A DNA stretch of 64,000 nucleotides from Verrucomicrobiota bacterium. GTDB taxonomy: Bacteria; Verrucomicrobiota; Verrucomicrobiia; Verrucomicrobiales; Akkermansiaceae. Of the stretch, positions 21,734-29,701 are shown piece after piece (position 1 is the stretch's first letter; each line of letters starts with the position of its first letter). The stretch lies in the NCBI GenBank assembly GCA_004293445.1, contig RDYP01000007.1:1-64000 (forward strand), read 5' to 3'. The notes beneath the pieces are model-generated. The model did not search any database. It saw only the letters and a list, made by a program, of their open reading frames with translations, and was not told where the DNA came from. Position numbers and translations under genes: made by a program.

Positions 21734-23152
21734 TCAGCCGATGACCTCGGGCCAATCCGTGTGGAACATCTCGCCGCGCGGCTTGTCGACGCGCTCGTAG
21801 GTGTGGGCACCGAAGAAGTCCCGTTGCGCCTGAAGCAGATTGGCCGGCAGCACCGCGCTACGATAGCTATCGTAGTAGCCAAGCGAGGCGCTGAAGGCCG
21901 GCACTGGAATCCCGGCGAGGGTTGCCAAGCTGATGACCTCGCGCCAGTTCTCCTGGAAGTCGTTCAGCAACTCCGTGAAATAGGGGGCCAGCATCAGATT
22001 GCTGAGCTGAGGATTGCTGCGATAGGCGTCCGTGATGTGATTGAGGAAGCGGGCACGGATGATGCAGCCACCGCGCCAGATGGCGGCGATCTTACCGAGA
22101 TCCAAATCCCAGCCCTTCTCCTTGCCCATGGTGGCGATCAGATCGAGACCCTGTGCGTAAGAGATGATCTTCGAGGCGAAGAGCGCGTCGTGCACCTTCT
22201 TGACCAGCTTCTTCTTTTTCACGTCGATTTCGGGCTTCGGTCCTTCGAGCACCTTGCTGGCGGCGACCCGCTGGTCCTTCATCGAGGACAGGATGCGCGC
22301 TTCAACGGCGGCATTGATGGTGGAGATGACCACGGTGTTCTCGACCGCGTTCATGATGGTCCACTTGCCGGTGCCCTTCTGCCCAGCGGTGTCGAGGATC
22401 TGCTCGACGAGGGCCTTGCCGCTTTCCTTGTCGGTCTGCTCGAAAATTTTGGAGGTGATTTGAATCAGGTAGGACTCGAGGTCGCCGTTGTTCCAGTCGG
22501 TGAAGACCTCGGCCAGTTCCTCGGCGTCGAAGCCCGCAGCCTTGAAAATGTTGTAGGCCTCGCAGATGAGCTGCATGTCGCCGTATTCGATGCCGTTGTG
22601 AATCATCTTCACGTAGTGACCCGCACCGCCGGGCCCGATGTGGGTCACGCAGGGCTCGCCATCGACCTTCGCGGAAATGCTCTCGAAGATCGGCTTCATC
22701 ACGTCCCAAGTGGAGGCGGGGCCGCCGGGCATGATCGATGGACCCTTGCGGGCGCCTTCCTCACCGCCGGAAACGCCAGCACCGATGAAACGGAAACCGA
22801 GGTCGCCGAGCCACTTGTCGCGGCGCTCGGTGTCGGTGTAGAGCGAGTTGCCGCCGTCGATGATGATGTCGCCCTTGTCGAGCAATGGAATCAGCGACTC
22901 GATGACCGCGTCGACCGGGCCGCCGGCCTTGACCATGATCATCACCTTGCGCGGAGAAGCCAGAGACTGGACGAACTCCTCAAGGGACTTCGCACCGACC
23001 AACTTCTTGTCGGGATGGGCTGAGACGAATTCCTCGGTAACCGAGGTCGTGCGGTTGTAAACGGAAACCTGGAAGCCGCGGGATTCCACGTTCAGGACGA
23101 GGTTTTGACCCATGACGGCCAGGCCGATGAGGCCGAAATCGCTGTTGCTCAT
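21734..23152 (-). CDS. gnd: 6-phosphogluconate dehydrogenase (decarboxylating)
   Basis: This 472-residue enzyme of the oxidative pentose phosphate pathway converts 6-phosphogluconate to ribulose 5-phosphate with NADP+. The Rossmann motif GLIGLAVMGQNL is at the N-terminus. The catalytic segment GPGGAGHYVKMIHNGIEYGDMQ contains the lysine and histidine/asparagine of the active site, and IIDGGNS and GVSGGEEGAR are conserved. Length matches the long homodimeric type. It reads alone on the minus strand, divergent from pgsA with about 100 bp between. Confidence 0.97.
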   Translation of the reverse strand: MSNSDFGLIGLAVMGQNLVLNVESRGFQVSVYNRTTSVTEEFVSAHPDKKLVGAKSLEEFVQSLASPRKVMIMVKAGGPVDAVIESLIPLLDKGDIIIDGGNSLYTDTERRDKWLGDLGFRFIGAGVSGGEEGARKGPSIMPGGPASTWDVMKPIFESISAKVDGEPCVTHIGPGGAGHYVKMIHNGIEYGDMQLICEAYNIFKAAGFDAEELAEVFTDWNNGDLESYLIQITSKIFEQTDKESGKALVEQILDTAGQKGTGKWTIMNAVENTVVISTINAAVEARILSSMKDQRVAASKVLEGPKPEIDVKKKKLVKKVHDALFASKIISYAQGLDLIATMGKEKGWDLDLGKIAAIWRGGCIIRARFLNHITDAYRSNPQLSNLMLAPYFTELLNDFQENWREVISLATLAGIPVPAFSASLGYYDSYRSAVLPANLLQAQRDFFGAHTYERVDKPRGEMFHTDWPEVIG

Positions 23153-23253
23153 GATCTTGAAACGGTTCTGGAAACGGCGGGGGGTTTAGGGAAGAGCGGA
23201 CGCGGGTGCAACCCCTTGTTGCCATCATGCCATGTATTCCCCACATTCGCCGC

Positions 23254-23853
23254 GTGAACCTGCCAAATGCGATCACCCTTTCCCGCCTGGTGCTAACCGG
23301 CGTTTTCGTCGCTGCGGTGGGCTTCCCGGGCAACCCCGGCTACGCAGTGGCCTTGGTAGCTTTCACCGTGGCGGCCGCCACCGATTGGCTGGACGGTCAT
23401 CTCGCCCGCAAGCTCGGACTGGTGACACCGCTGGGAAAACTGCTCGATCCCCTCGCCGACAAGATCCTCGTCTGCGCCGCCTTCGTTTTCTTCTCCGCAC
23501 AAGCGCCCGGCGGCTACCACTGCCCGGTTTGGGTCACCGCCCTGATCATCGCCCGCGAATTTCTCGTCACCGGCCTCCGCCAGATCGCCATGGAAGCCGG
23601 CCAAGTTCTAGCAGCCGATGGACTCGGGAAGTGGAAAACCACCTTTCAGCTGACTTACTGCATCGCCGGTCTGGTCTGGCTGACCTTTTCCGCAATGCCC
23701 GATCCCGGATTCGCGGGCTCGAAACTCCGCGATCTGGCCAGCCCTTCCGCCTGGCTCGCTCCACTGTCGCTGTGGACCGCAGTGGCACTGACACTGGTGT
23801 CCGGGGCGAACTACGTGTGGAATTGCCGACGCCTTCTTGCTGGCCGTTCTTGA
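23254..23853 (+). CDS. pgsA: CDP-diacylglycerol-glycerol-3-phosphate 3-phosphatidyltransferase
   Basis: This 199-residue membrane enzyme makes phosphatidylglycerol phosphate. The CDP-alcohol phosphotransferase signature is present: DWLDGHLARKLG, then GKLLDPLADK. Five or six membrane segments surround it. The family usually opens with M-NLPNAITLSR, which points to the GTG at 23254; an ATG at 23227 in the same frame is the alternative. It is convergent with the Ras-like gene at 23862, only 8 bp away. Confidence 0.93.
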   Translation: MNLPNAITLSRLVLTGVFVAAVGFPGNPGYAVALVAFTVAAATDWLDGHLARKLGLVTPLGKLLDPLADKILVCAAFVFFSAQAPGGYHCPVWVTALIIAREFLVTGLRQIAMEAGQVLAADGLGKWKTTFQLTYCIAGLVWLTFSAMPDPGFAGSKLRDLASPSAWLAPLSLWTAVALTLVSGANYVWNCRRLLAGRS

Positions 23854-23861
23854 CCCGCCAA

Positions 23862-24446
23862 TCAGCGTCCCAAATCGCTCAGCAGGCGTGCATGGATCTG
23901 TGCCAGCACGGAGTCGAGGGCCTGAACCAAGGTGCTTGGCTCGCTGCTCGACGAGACGAAACGGGGCACCCGATCCACGGGAAGCCCGAGCGACGCGTCG
24001 TAACGCACGGCATCGAAATCCACATGCAGGTCGCCGCGATGGTACTGCACCGCCAGCCCGACCGAGGAGAGTTCGTAACCGTTGCGCCTGGTATTTTCGG
24101 CAAGACGTAACAAGCGATCCCATGCCAGGGGAAATTTGAGCGGATCGACGTCGACCACGAAGACAATCCCCGCCGCATCACGCAGCAGCAATTCCTCGGC
24201 GGCATTGTAATCGATCTCCCCCATCAGCGAAAAAACCGAAACATTCAACAAACGACCGTCCGGCAAATGCGTCGGCTCCGTCCACGAAACGCGATGAATC
24301 CGCTGCGACGCCACTTGATCCTCACGGACTGTGGCATAGCCGAATCGGGCAGCGATCGCCTGCAGCGTGGCCAGCTTGCCCGCATCCGCCATCCCGGCCA
24401 AAGCAACCTTGACCGAGACCTGAGTTCGATCCTGCCCCACGATCAT
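23862..24446 (-). CDS. MglA-like small GTPase-fold protein with altered Walker A motif
   Basis: This 194-residue protein aligns by eye with bacterial MglA. The P-loop region GMADAGKL (18-25) is followed by TLQAIA. A VSVFSLMGEIDYNAAEELLLRDAAGIVFVVD stretch parallels the MglA switch/G3 region, and QYHRGDL (134-140) parallels MglA's QYNKRDL base-recognition motif. The Ser/Thr that binds magnesium after GK is Leu here, and the G3 glycine context is changed. Nucleotide hydrolysis may therefore be weak or lost. It sits 13 bp after the roadblock-type gene, the usual MglA/MglB partnership that sets cell polarity in other bacteria. Cellular role here is inference. Confidence 0.68.
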   Translation of the reverse strand: MIVGQDRTQVSVKVALAGMADAGKLATLQAIAARFGYATVREDQVASQRIHRVSWTEPTHLPDGRLLNVSVFSLMGEIDYNAAEELLLRDAAGIVFVVDVDPLKFPLAWDRLLRLAENTRRNGYELSSVGLAVQYHRGDLHVDFDAVRYDASLGLPVDRVPRFVSSSSEPSTLVQALDSVLAQIHARLLSDLGR

Positions 24447-24459
24447 GCGGAGGCGGACT

Positions 24460-25179
24460 TTAGAGACGACCCAACTCGCGGGCCACGATCATCAGGGTCT
24501 CGCGAACCCCGGGGGCAAAAGTGCCATCGTTCTGCACGGCCAAGAGAATCTTGCCTTCACGGATGAACTCGACCGGGACATTGCCACAGAAAATTCGCAC
24601 CGGGGCGGAACCAAACCCAAGTTGAGCAACCACCCGCTTGAAGGCATCGACCACCCCGCCCTCGACCGCCGAGACGCAGGCGACGTGGCGGATCCCCGGC
24701 AAGGCCCTCGCCCGCTGGAGAATTTCCTCGGCACCCAATTCCCGATCCACTCCGAAGATGGCCCGCAACTCCAACTGGCGAATGCTCCGGGAATCGGATT
24801 CCGTGGACTCCACCTGCACCGACTGCGCGAGCGGAAGCCCTCCCGTCGGCTGCAAGGCCGGCATCGTCGGCGCGGGAGCTTCCGGTACGTAGGAAAAGGG
24901 AGCGGGCGTCGGCGCGGAAACCGGCGCCTCGAACGAAGGCAGTGAGGCGGCCGAGAAAGGCGAGCGAGACTCCTGAGCAAAGGGCTCCCGGCGCTCGGGA
25001 TCCAGCCCACCACGCGGGGCGAAATCTTCCCGCATCGCGGCGAATGGCGACTCCAGTTCAGGCAGGGAAGCAAAGGGGCTCGATCCAGCGCCCGTACTGG
25101 CGACAGCGAAAGGACTCGTGGCGGGAGGAGTGGGCGCAAAGCCCTCCTGAGGCTCGAAAATACCGCGGTTGCTGTTCAT
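24460..25179 (-). CDS. Roadblock/LC7 (MglB-like) protein with long disordered SPFA-repeat N-terminus
   Basis: Residues 137-239 of this 239-residue protein look like a roadblock/LC7 domain (ARALPGIRHVACVS early, FIREGKILLAVQNDG, then GVRETLMIVARELG at the end), as in MglB. Residues 1-125 are low-complexity Pro/Ser/Ala. They contain five spaced SPFA-type motifs (TSPFAV, SSPFAS, ESPFAA, REPFAQ, RSPFSA). MglB proteins act as GTPase-activating partners of MglA. The repeated motifs suggest a multivalent docking tail. It follows def after about 94 bp on the same strand and is coupled to the MglA-like gene. Confidence 0.65.
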   Translation of the reverse strand: MNSNRGIFEPQEGFAPTPPATSPFAVASTGAGSSPFASLPELESPFAAMREDFAPRGGLDPERREPFAQESRSPFSAASLPSFEAPVSAPTPAPFSYVPEAPAPTMPALQPTGGLPLAQSVQVESTESDSRSIRQLELRAIFGVDRELGAEEILQRARALPGIRHVACVSAVEGGVVDAFKRVVAQLGFGSAPVRIFCGNVPVEFIREGKILLAVQNDGTFAPGVRETLMIVARELGRL

Positions 25180-25272
25180 GACATCTGGGGAGTTGGAAAA
25201 ATGAAGAAAGGGACGGTCGAAGCACTACTTTCCGCCCGACACCAAGTCGAGCCTTCAGATAAGAACCCAACC

Positions 25273-25821
25273 TTACTGCTCGGCCGCCAATCGACGCAAC
25301 TGACGACGAAGGCTGATCTTGGCCGCAGGAGAGACTCGATCAATGTAAAGCACCCCGTTGAGATGATCCGTCTCGTGCTGGATCGCCCGGGCGAGCAAGC
25401 CATCGGTCTCGATCTCCAACACGGTGCCGTCCAATTGCGGTAGGCGCGCCTTGATCACGCTCGGCCGACTGACATCCGCCCGCAAATCCCGGATCGAAAG
25501 GCAGCCCTCGGTGTCCCGCTCCTTCGGACCGACAAATTCCAATTCGGGGTTGATGAACACGAGGGGCATGATCGAAGCCAAGGGCGCATCCTGGCCACCC
25601 ACCTTGAGAAAACTGATGCACTCCGGATCGTGGGAGACATCGACCACCGCCAAACGCAAAGCGACACCCACTTGAGGCGCGGCAAGCCCGACACCGTTGG
25701 CGTCGTTCATGGTCTCCAACATATCACCCACCAGTTGGCGCAAGGAATCATCCACAACACCGACCGGCTTGCAACGCTCGCGGAGGACCGGATGCCCATA
25801 CTGTACGATTTCGAGAATCAT
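25273..25821 (-). CDS. def: Peptide deformylase
   Basis: This 182-residue metalloenzyme removes the formyl group from nascent proteins. All three family motifs are present: GVGLAAPQVG, EGCLS (metal-binding cysteine) and QHETDHLNG (HExxH-type, two metal-binding histidines and the catalytic glutamate). Length is typical. It starts 16 bp after the exbD stop, so it appears to be carried in the TonB-system operon. No fmt is seen next to it. Confidence 0.96.
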   Translation of the reverse strand: MILEIVQYGHPVLRERCKPVGVVDDSLRQLVGDMLETMNDANGVGLAAPQVGVALRLAVVDVSHDPECISFLKVGGQDAPLASIMPLVFINPELEFVGPKERDTEGCLSIRDLRADVSRPSVIKARLPQLDGTVLEIETDGLLARAIQHETDHLNGVLYIDRVSPAAKISLRRQLRRLAAEQ

Positions 25822-25837
25822 CGGAAGGAATGCCCGC

Positions 25838-26257
25838 TTATTGAGGAAGCCGGATGCGGGCGGGGACTTCCTTAATCGGGATTCCGGCCCGGGTCAACGC
25901 GTCCCACACCTCGAGCAGTTTCTCCAGTGAAAGATTTTTGTCGGCCTCCAGCTCGAGCTTGCGCCCCGGATTCTCCTTCTGGAAAGCCCGCAGATAGGCC
26001 TCCAGCAACTTGGCGTCCGGGACCGGGACGGCGTCCAAAGTGATCCGCCCCTCCTTGTCGACCGCCAGCACCGATCGTTCATCCATCACCTCGCTGCCCG
26101 CGACCTCGCGCACCGTCGGCAGTTCGATCGGCAAAATGGTCCGCGGCTTCTTGAAGGTGGTCGAGACGATCAGGAAAATCAGCACGATGAACAGGATGTC
26201 GATCATCGGCACGATCGGCACGCCACGGGAACTCCTAGCAGGGCGGTAAAATTGCAT
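25838..26257 (-). CDS. exbD: ExbD/TolR-family biopolymer transport protein
   Basis: This 139-residue inner-membrane protein has one N-terminal membrane helix with the conserved aspartate (VPMIDILFIVLIFLIV, D19) that carries protons. A periplasmic domain follows. It works with the upstream ExbB-type channel to energise TonB. Only 6 bp separate it from exbB. TolR is an alternative, but no tol-pal genes are present and a TonB-type protein heads the operon. Confidence 0.92.
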   Translation of the reverse strand: MQFYRPARSSRGVPIVPMIDILFIVLIFLIVSTTFKKPRTILPIELPTVREVAGSEVMDERSVLAVDKEGRITLDAVPVPDAKLLEAYLRAFQKENPGRKLELEADKNLSLEKLLEVWDALTRAGIPIKEVPARIRLPQ

Positions 26258-26263
26258 CGCGTT

Positions 26264-26932
26264 TCAGGATTGCGGGGAGCTGGACGACGGCTCGCAAGCT
26301 TGGGCCACACGGGTAAGCAGCACTTCCAAACGGGCCGCCATGGTGTCGATGCGACGCTGGAACCAGCCCTGGGCCACCACCGCAGGAATCGAAATGGCGA
26401 GGCCGACGATGGTGGTGTTCAAAGCCCGCCCGATCCCGAGCGCGACCGCGGTGTGATCCGAGCTGTCACCCAAGCCGCCAAAGACCACCACCAAACCGCT
26501 CGCCGTGCCGAGCAAACCCAATAGGGGGGCGACGGTGATCACCACGTCGAGCGCGGTCATTCCAGCATGCAGGTGGACGATCTCCTCCCGCGCGGCAGCC
26601 TGCACCGCTTCGGCGATCTCGGCCTTCGACTTCGCACGATGCCGCAAGGCCACCGCACACAAACGGGCCAGGCAACTGCCACCCCGCTCCAACTCCTCCC
26701 CGGCCAATCCCACGATGGGACGCTCACAAAAACGCTCCACCGCCTGCGCCAACTTTTCGGGAACCACCGCGCCACGCCGCAACGACAGGACTTTGAAAAA
26801 GATCACCGTCACCGCGACCAAGGAACAGCCCGCCAGCAGCACCATGAAAAATCCACCCTCCTCGAAAAACTTCCAGACTGCCTGGAGGCCTTCAACTTGG
26901 GTCGCAGCGGCAAAAAACGAAAGCATCGACAT
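26264..26932 (-). CDS. exbB: MotA/TolQ/ExbB-family proton channel protein
   Basis: This 222-residue membrane protein has three hydrophobic segments (about 28-48, 125-150 and 165-190). The conserved TVAPLLGLLGTASGLV segment and the following NTTIVGLAISIPAVVAQGWF helix are present. With ExbD it converts proton motive force into movement of TonB. The ATG at 26932 gives MSMLSFF; upstream residues overlap the tonB gene. It lies 11 bp after tonB. Confidence 0.93.
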   Translation of the reverse strand: MSMLSFFAAATQVEGLQAVWKFFEEGGFFMVLLAGCSLVAVTVIFFKVLSLRRGAVVPEKLAQAVERFCERPIVGLAGEELERGGSCLARLCAVALRHRAKSKAEIAEAVQAAAREEIVHLHAGMTALDVVITVAPLLGLLGTASGLVVVFGGLGDSSDHTAVALGIGRALNTTIVGLAISIPAVVAQGWFQRRIDTMAARLEVLLTRVAQACEPSSSSPQS

Positions 26933-26943
26933 GGCGGTTGGGA

Positions 26944-28071
26944 TCAAAAGTTGAAACGGTAAATGAATTCCAAAGGCTCGCCGTCGAGCTGCTTTTTCAA
27001 GTCGGCCGGCATTCCCGGAATCTCCGCACCTTGAATGCTCTTGAGCGTGAAACCCTTCGGTATGGCTCCCACTTCGACGTCTTCGACCACGGACACTCCG
27101 CGAACCTTCCCGGACGCGTCCAGCAGGAAACTCATCGTCAAAAGCCCTGGCGTGATGTAATCGCGATTCCGGACGCAATTCCGCTGCCACTCTTTTTCCA
27201 CCGCACGACTCACCGCGGCATGGTAGCGGCCCAGGACGGAATCCTCGACATTCAACGCCGAGCGACCGCTGCGGGCGATCGAGCCCTCGAGCCGAGTCTT
27301 TTTTTGATTCCCACGAAACCCCGGCGACGATGCTTCCGCCGCCGCTTCACCATTCCCGACCGCAGCGGACTGAAGCGCCTTCTCGGCTTCGCTCTGCGAC
27401 TCACCCTCAGAACGCCGATCCGTAGGCGATGGCTTGGGTGCCTCGTCCACGGCTTTCCGCTCCTCCACCATCCGGTCCACCGGTAAAGGACCCTCCGCCA
27501 GACGCTCCTGCTCGCGCTCGGGCATGGCGTCTGCCGGCCGCTGATCCGCGGCCGCCTCGGTCGATGCCGCTTCCGCCCCGGGCGGTCGAGCCGCTGTCGC
27601 CGATGCATCCGCCACCCGCTCGCTCGCCAACTCACCGTCCTGATAGTCGCTCTCGGTGGTCTCGACCTCGTCCTCAAATTCAGGTTCCCGACCCCTCTGA
27701 CTCGGCTGATCCGGAGCACCCACCACCGCAGGCGCATCGCTCGTCGCCCGGGTATTCCGCTCACCGATAAAATCCGCCTTTTCCGGAGCTTCCTCCACCT
27801 GATCTGGAGAAGTCCGGGCGAAACGAGACCCTGCTGCCACTTCCTCGACCGGATCAGGCACGGTCTCCGGCACGGACTTCGCCGCAGCCATGGGCACGAT
27901 CATCGCCACCGTCTCCAAAGGCGCTGCGACCGGCGGCGGACGCAGCACGATCCGCTCCACCATCCACCAAGCCGCCATCAGCAAGACCAAGGCATTGAGC
28001 AAGGCCGACGCCACAAAGGCCGCCAGCCACAGCCTCGCTTGGCTTTGAAAGGGAGAGAGCGCCGCTCGCAT
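26944..28071 (-). CDS. tonB: TonB-like energy transducer with long periplasmic spacer
   Basis: This 375-residue protein has an N-terminal membrane anchor (about residues 14-38) and a very acidic, disordered periplasmic region of about 220 residues. The C-terminal domain resembles TonB/TolA (VSRAVEKEWQRNC, LTMSFLLDASGKVRGVSVVEDV, LEFIYRFNF). The spacer is Glu/Asp-rich rather than the usual Pro/Lys repeat. ATG 28071 is preferred over a GTG at 28107. It is the first gene of the tonB-exbB-exbD-def-roadblock-GTPase run. The outer-membrane receptors it serves are not in the window. Confidence 0.82.
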   Translation of the reverse strand: MRAALSPFQSQARLWLAAFVASALLNALVLLMAAWWMVERIVLRPPPVAAPLETVAMIVPMAAAKSVPETVPDPVEEVAAGSRFARTSPDQVEEAPEKADFIGERNTRATSDAPAVVGAPDQPSQRGREPEFEDEVETTESDYQDGELASERVADASATAARPPGAEAASTEAAADQRPADAMPEREQERLAEGPLPVDRMVEERKAVDEAPKPSPTDRRSEGESQSEAEKALQSAAVGNGEAAAEASSPGFRGNQKKTRLEGSIARSGRSALNVEDSVLGRYHAAVSRAVEKEWQRNCVRNRDYITPGLLTMSFLLDASGKVRGVSVVEDVEVGAIPKGFTLKSIQGAEIPGMPADLKKQLDGEPLEFIYRFNF

Positions 28072-28205
28072 GGGAAGTCGGGCAAAGACTCCACTGGAAG
28101 CCACCACCCTGCAATCCGGGAAATCCCAGCTCCGACCCGAGACATTCTAGATCGCCCAGACCGCCGCCGAAAAAACGCCGGTGCCTTGGCTCGCAGACCT
28201 CGCGA

Positions 28206-29537
28206 TCAGCCACCCCGCGCCAGCTTCCAGCACTCCAGAAACCCGCTCGCAAAGTCCTCCGGCCGCGCCGTAATCCACTTCTCCAACTCGTCGGGCTTCA
28301 TCCACAAGGCCGCCTCGACCTCCGCACACGGAAAACGCGGCACTCCATCCCAGCGCGCCAAAAACAGACGCACGTGCTCCCAGCCCGTCCCCTCGCAGGG
28401 CGCGATCCGGCCGATTTCCTCGGCTGCCACCCCGACGACCCCCATTTCCTCCTCCATCTCCCGCAAGGCGGCATCGGCATAATCCTCACCCGCATCCAAA
28501 TGCCCCGCCACGCTGGAATCCCACACGCCCGGATGGACGTCCTTGAAGCGCGAACGCTTCTGCAAAAGCAACTCGCCATGACGATTCACCACGAACACGT
28601 GCACGGCACGATGCAGCAAACCCCGGGCATGAACCTCGCTGCGAGTGGCCTGCCCCGTCACTTCGTCCGCCTCGTTCACCACATCGAATATCTCCTCCCC
28701 CCGCTGCGGCACGTCCCGCAGTGGATGCTCGTCGTAAAAACGCGCCAAACCCACCCACTGCGCCAAAGAAAGCTCCTCCGCGCGGGCCGTCAACGCCGCC
28801 CCCACCTCCTCACAAGCCGCCTCCCAGGATCGGGATTCCGGCATCGATTTGCCCATCTGCTTCCGACGCTGCGCGAAACCTCGCCGAATCAATTCATCGA
28901 AGCGCCGCGCGTCAAAGGCCGGCAAATCCACCCCGCGCGGCAGCAGCAAGGCCACCGAGGAATCAATCTGTGGCCGCGGATGAAACGCCTCGGGCGGCAC
29001 CGTCCGCAAGGACCGCACCGTCCACTCGCTTTGCACCCGCAAAGTCAGCACCCCATACTCCTTCGTCCGCGGCCCGGCGGCCAGACGCTCGATCACTTCC
29101 TTCTGCAGCATCACCACCGCGCGCTCGAAGGGATTCGGACGCGATAGGAAATTCCGCAGGATCGCCCCCCCACAGGAATAGGGGAGATTCCCGAGAAATT
29201 TCACCGGCCGATGCTGGAAAAGCACCCGCGCATCGAATTTCACGGCATCCGCATGATGCACTTCCACGGAAGGCTCGTCCGCGAAACGCTCCCGCAACCA
29301 GGCCGCCAAGCGGGAGTCGAACTCCACCAGCACCATCCGCTTCACCTTGCCGACCAGATGCCCGGTCAAGGCACCTGTTCCCGGACCGACCTCCACCACC
29401 GTATCCTCTGGCCCGGCATCGAGCTGATCGGTGATCCAACGCGCCATGTTCGGGTCGCAGAGGAAATTCTGCCCCAGTTGCCGGCTCGGCATCACTCCAG
29501 CGGATTCAAGCGCATCGCGGATCTCTTGTCCTGTCAC
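28206..29537 (-). CDS. rsmA: RsmA (KsgA) 16S rRNA dimethyladenosine transferase fused to a Nudix hydrolase
   Basis: This 443-residue protein joins two enzymes. Residues 1-270 are RsmA: LGQNFLCD at 21-28, SAM motif EVGPGTGAL at 49-57 and the catalytic NLPY at 117-120. It dimethylates two adjacent adenines near the 3' end of 16S rRNA. Residues 280-443 are a Nudix domain opening EIFDVVNEADEVTGQATR. The Nudix box GHLDAGED...REMEEEMGV (345-367) has all G/E/R residues, and the domain is of the YfcD type. One frame runs through both without a stop. GTG 29537 is preferred to TTG 29573. Confidence 0.92.
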   Translation of the reverse strand: MTGQEIRDALESAGVMPSRQLGQNFLCDPNMARWITDQLDAGPEDTVVEVGPGTGALTGHLVGKVKRMVLVEFDSRLAAWLRERFADEPSVEVHHADAVKFDARVLFQHRPVKFLGNLPYSCGGAILRNFLSRPNPFERAVVMLQKEVIERLAAGPRTKEYGVLTLRVQSEWTVRSLRTVPPEAFHPRPQIDSSVALLLPRGVDLPAFDARRFDELIRRGFAQRRKQMGKSMPESRSWEAACEEVGAALTARAEELSLAQWVGLARFYDEHPLRDVPQRGEEIFDVVNEADEVTGQATRSEVHARGLLHRAVHVFVVNRHGELLLQKRSRFKDVHPGVWDSSVAGHLDAGEDYADAALREMEEEMGVVGVAAEEIGRIAPCEGTGWEHVRLFLARWDGVPRFPCAEVEAALWMKPDELEKWITARPEDFASGFLECWKLARGG

Positions 29538-29701
29538 GCCGCGACCGATGTCCCCTCGACCGCCTCCCGGCAAGATCGCTTTCCGAGAAAACCATGAAAA
29601 ACCCCTCCAGCAGGGACCCGCCGCGCCCGCGAATTTGGATTGATGCCCTCCCGGTCGCTCCCTTTACTTCCGCGCCCCACCGGCACACCCTTTTAGCGTC
29701 C

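Noticed and set aside
21761-23023. 420-codon plus-strand ORF opposite gnd
   Set aside because: It is a shadow of a canonical gnd gene, with Gly/Val/Asp-rich antisense composition.
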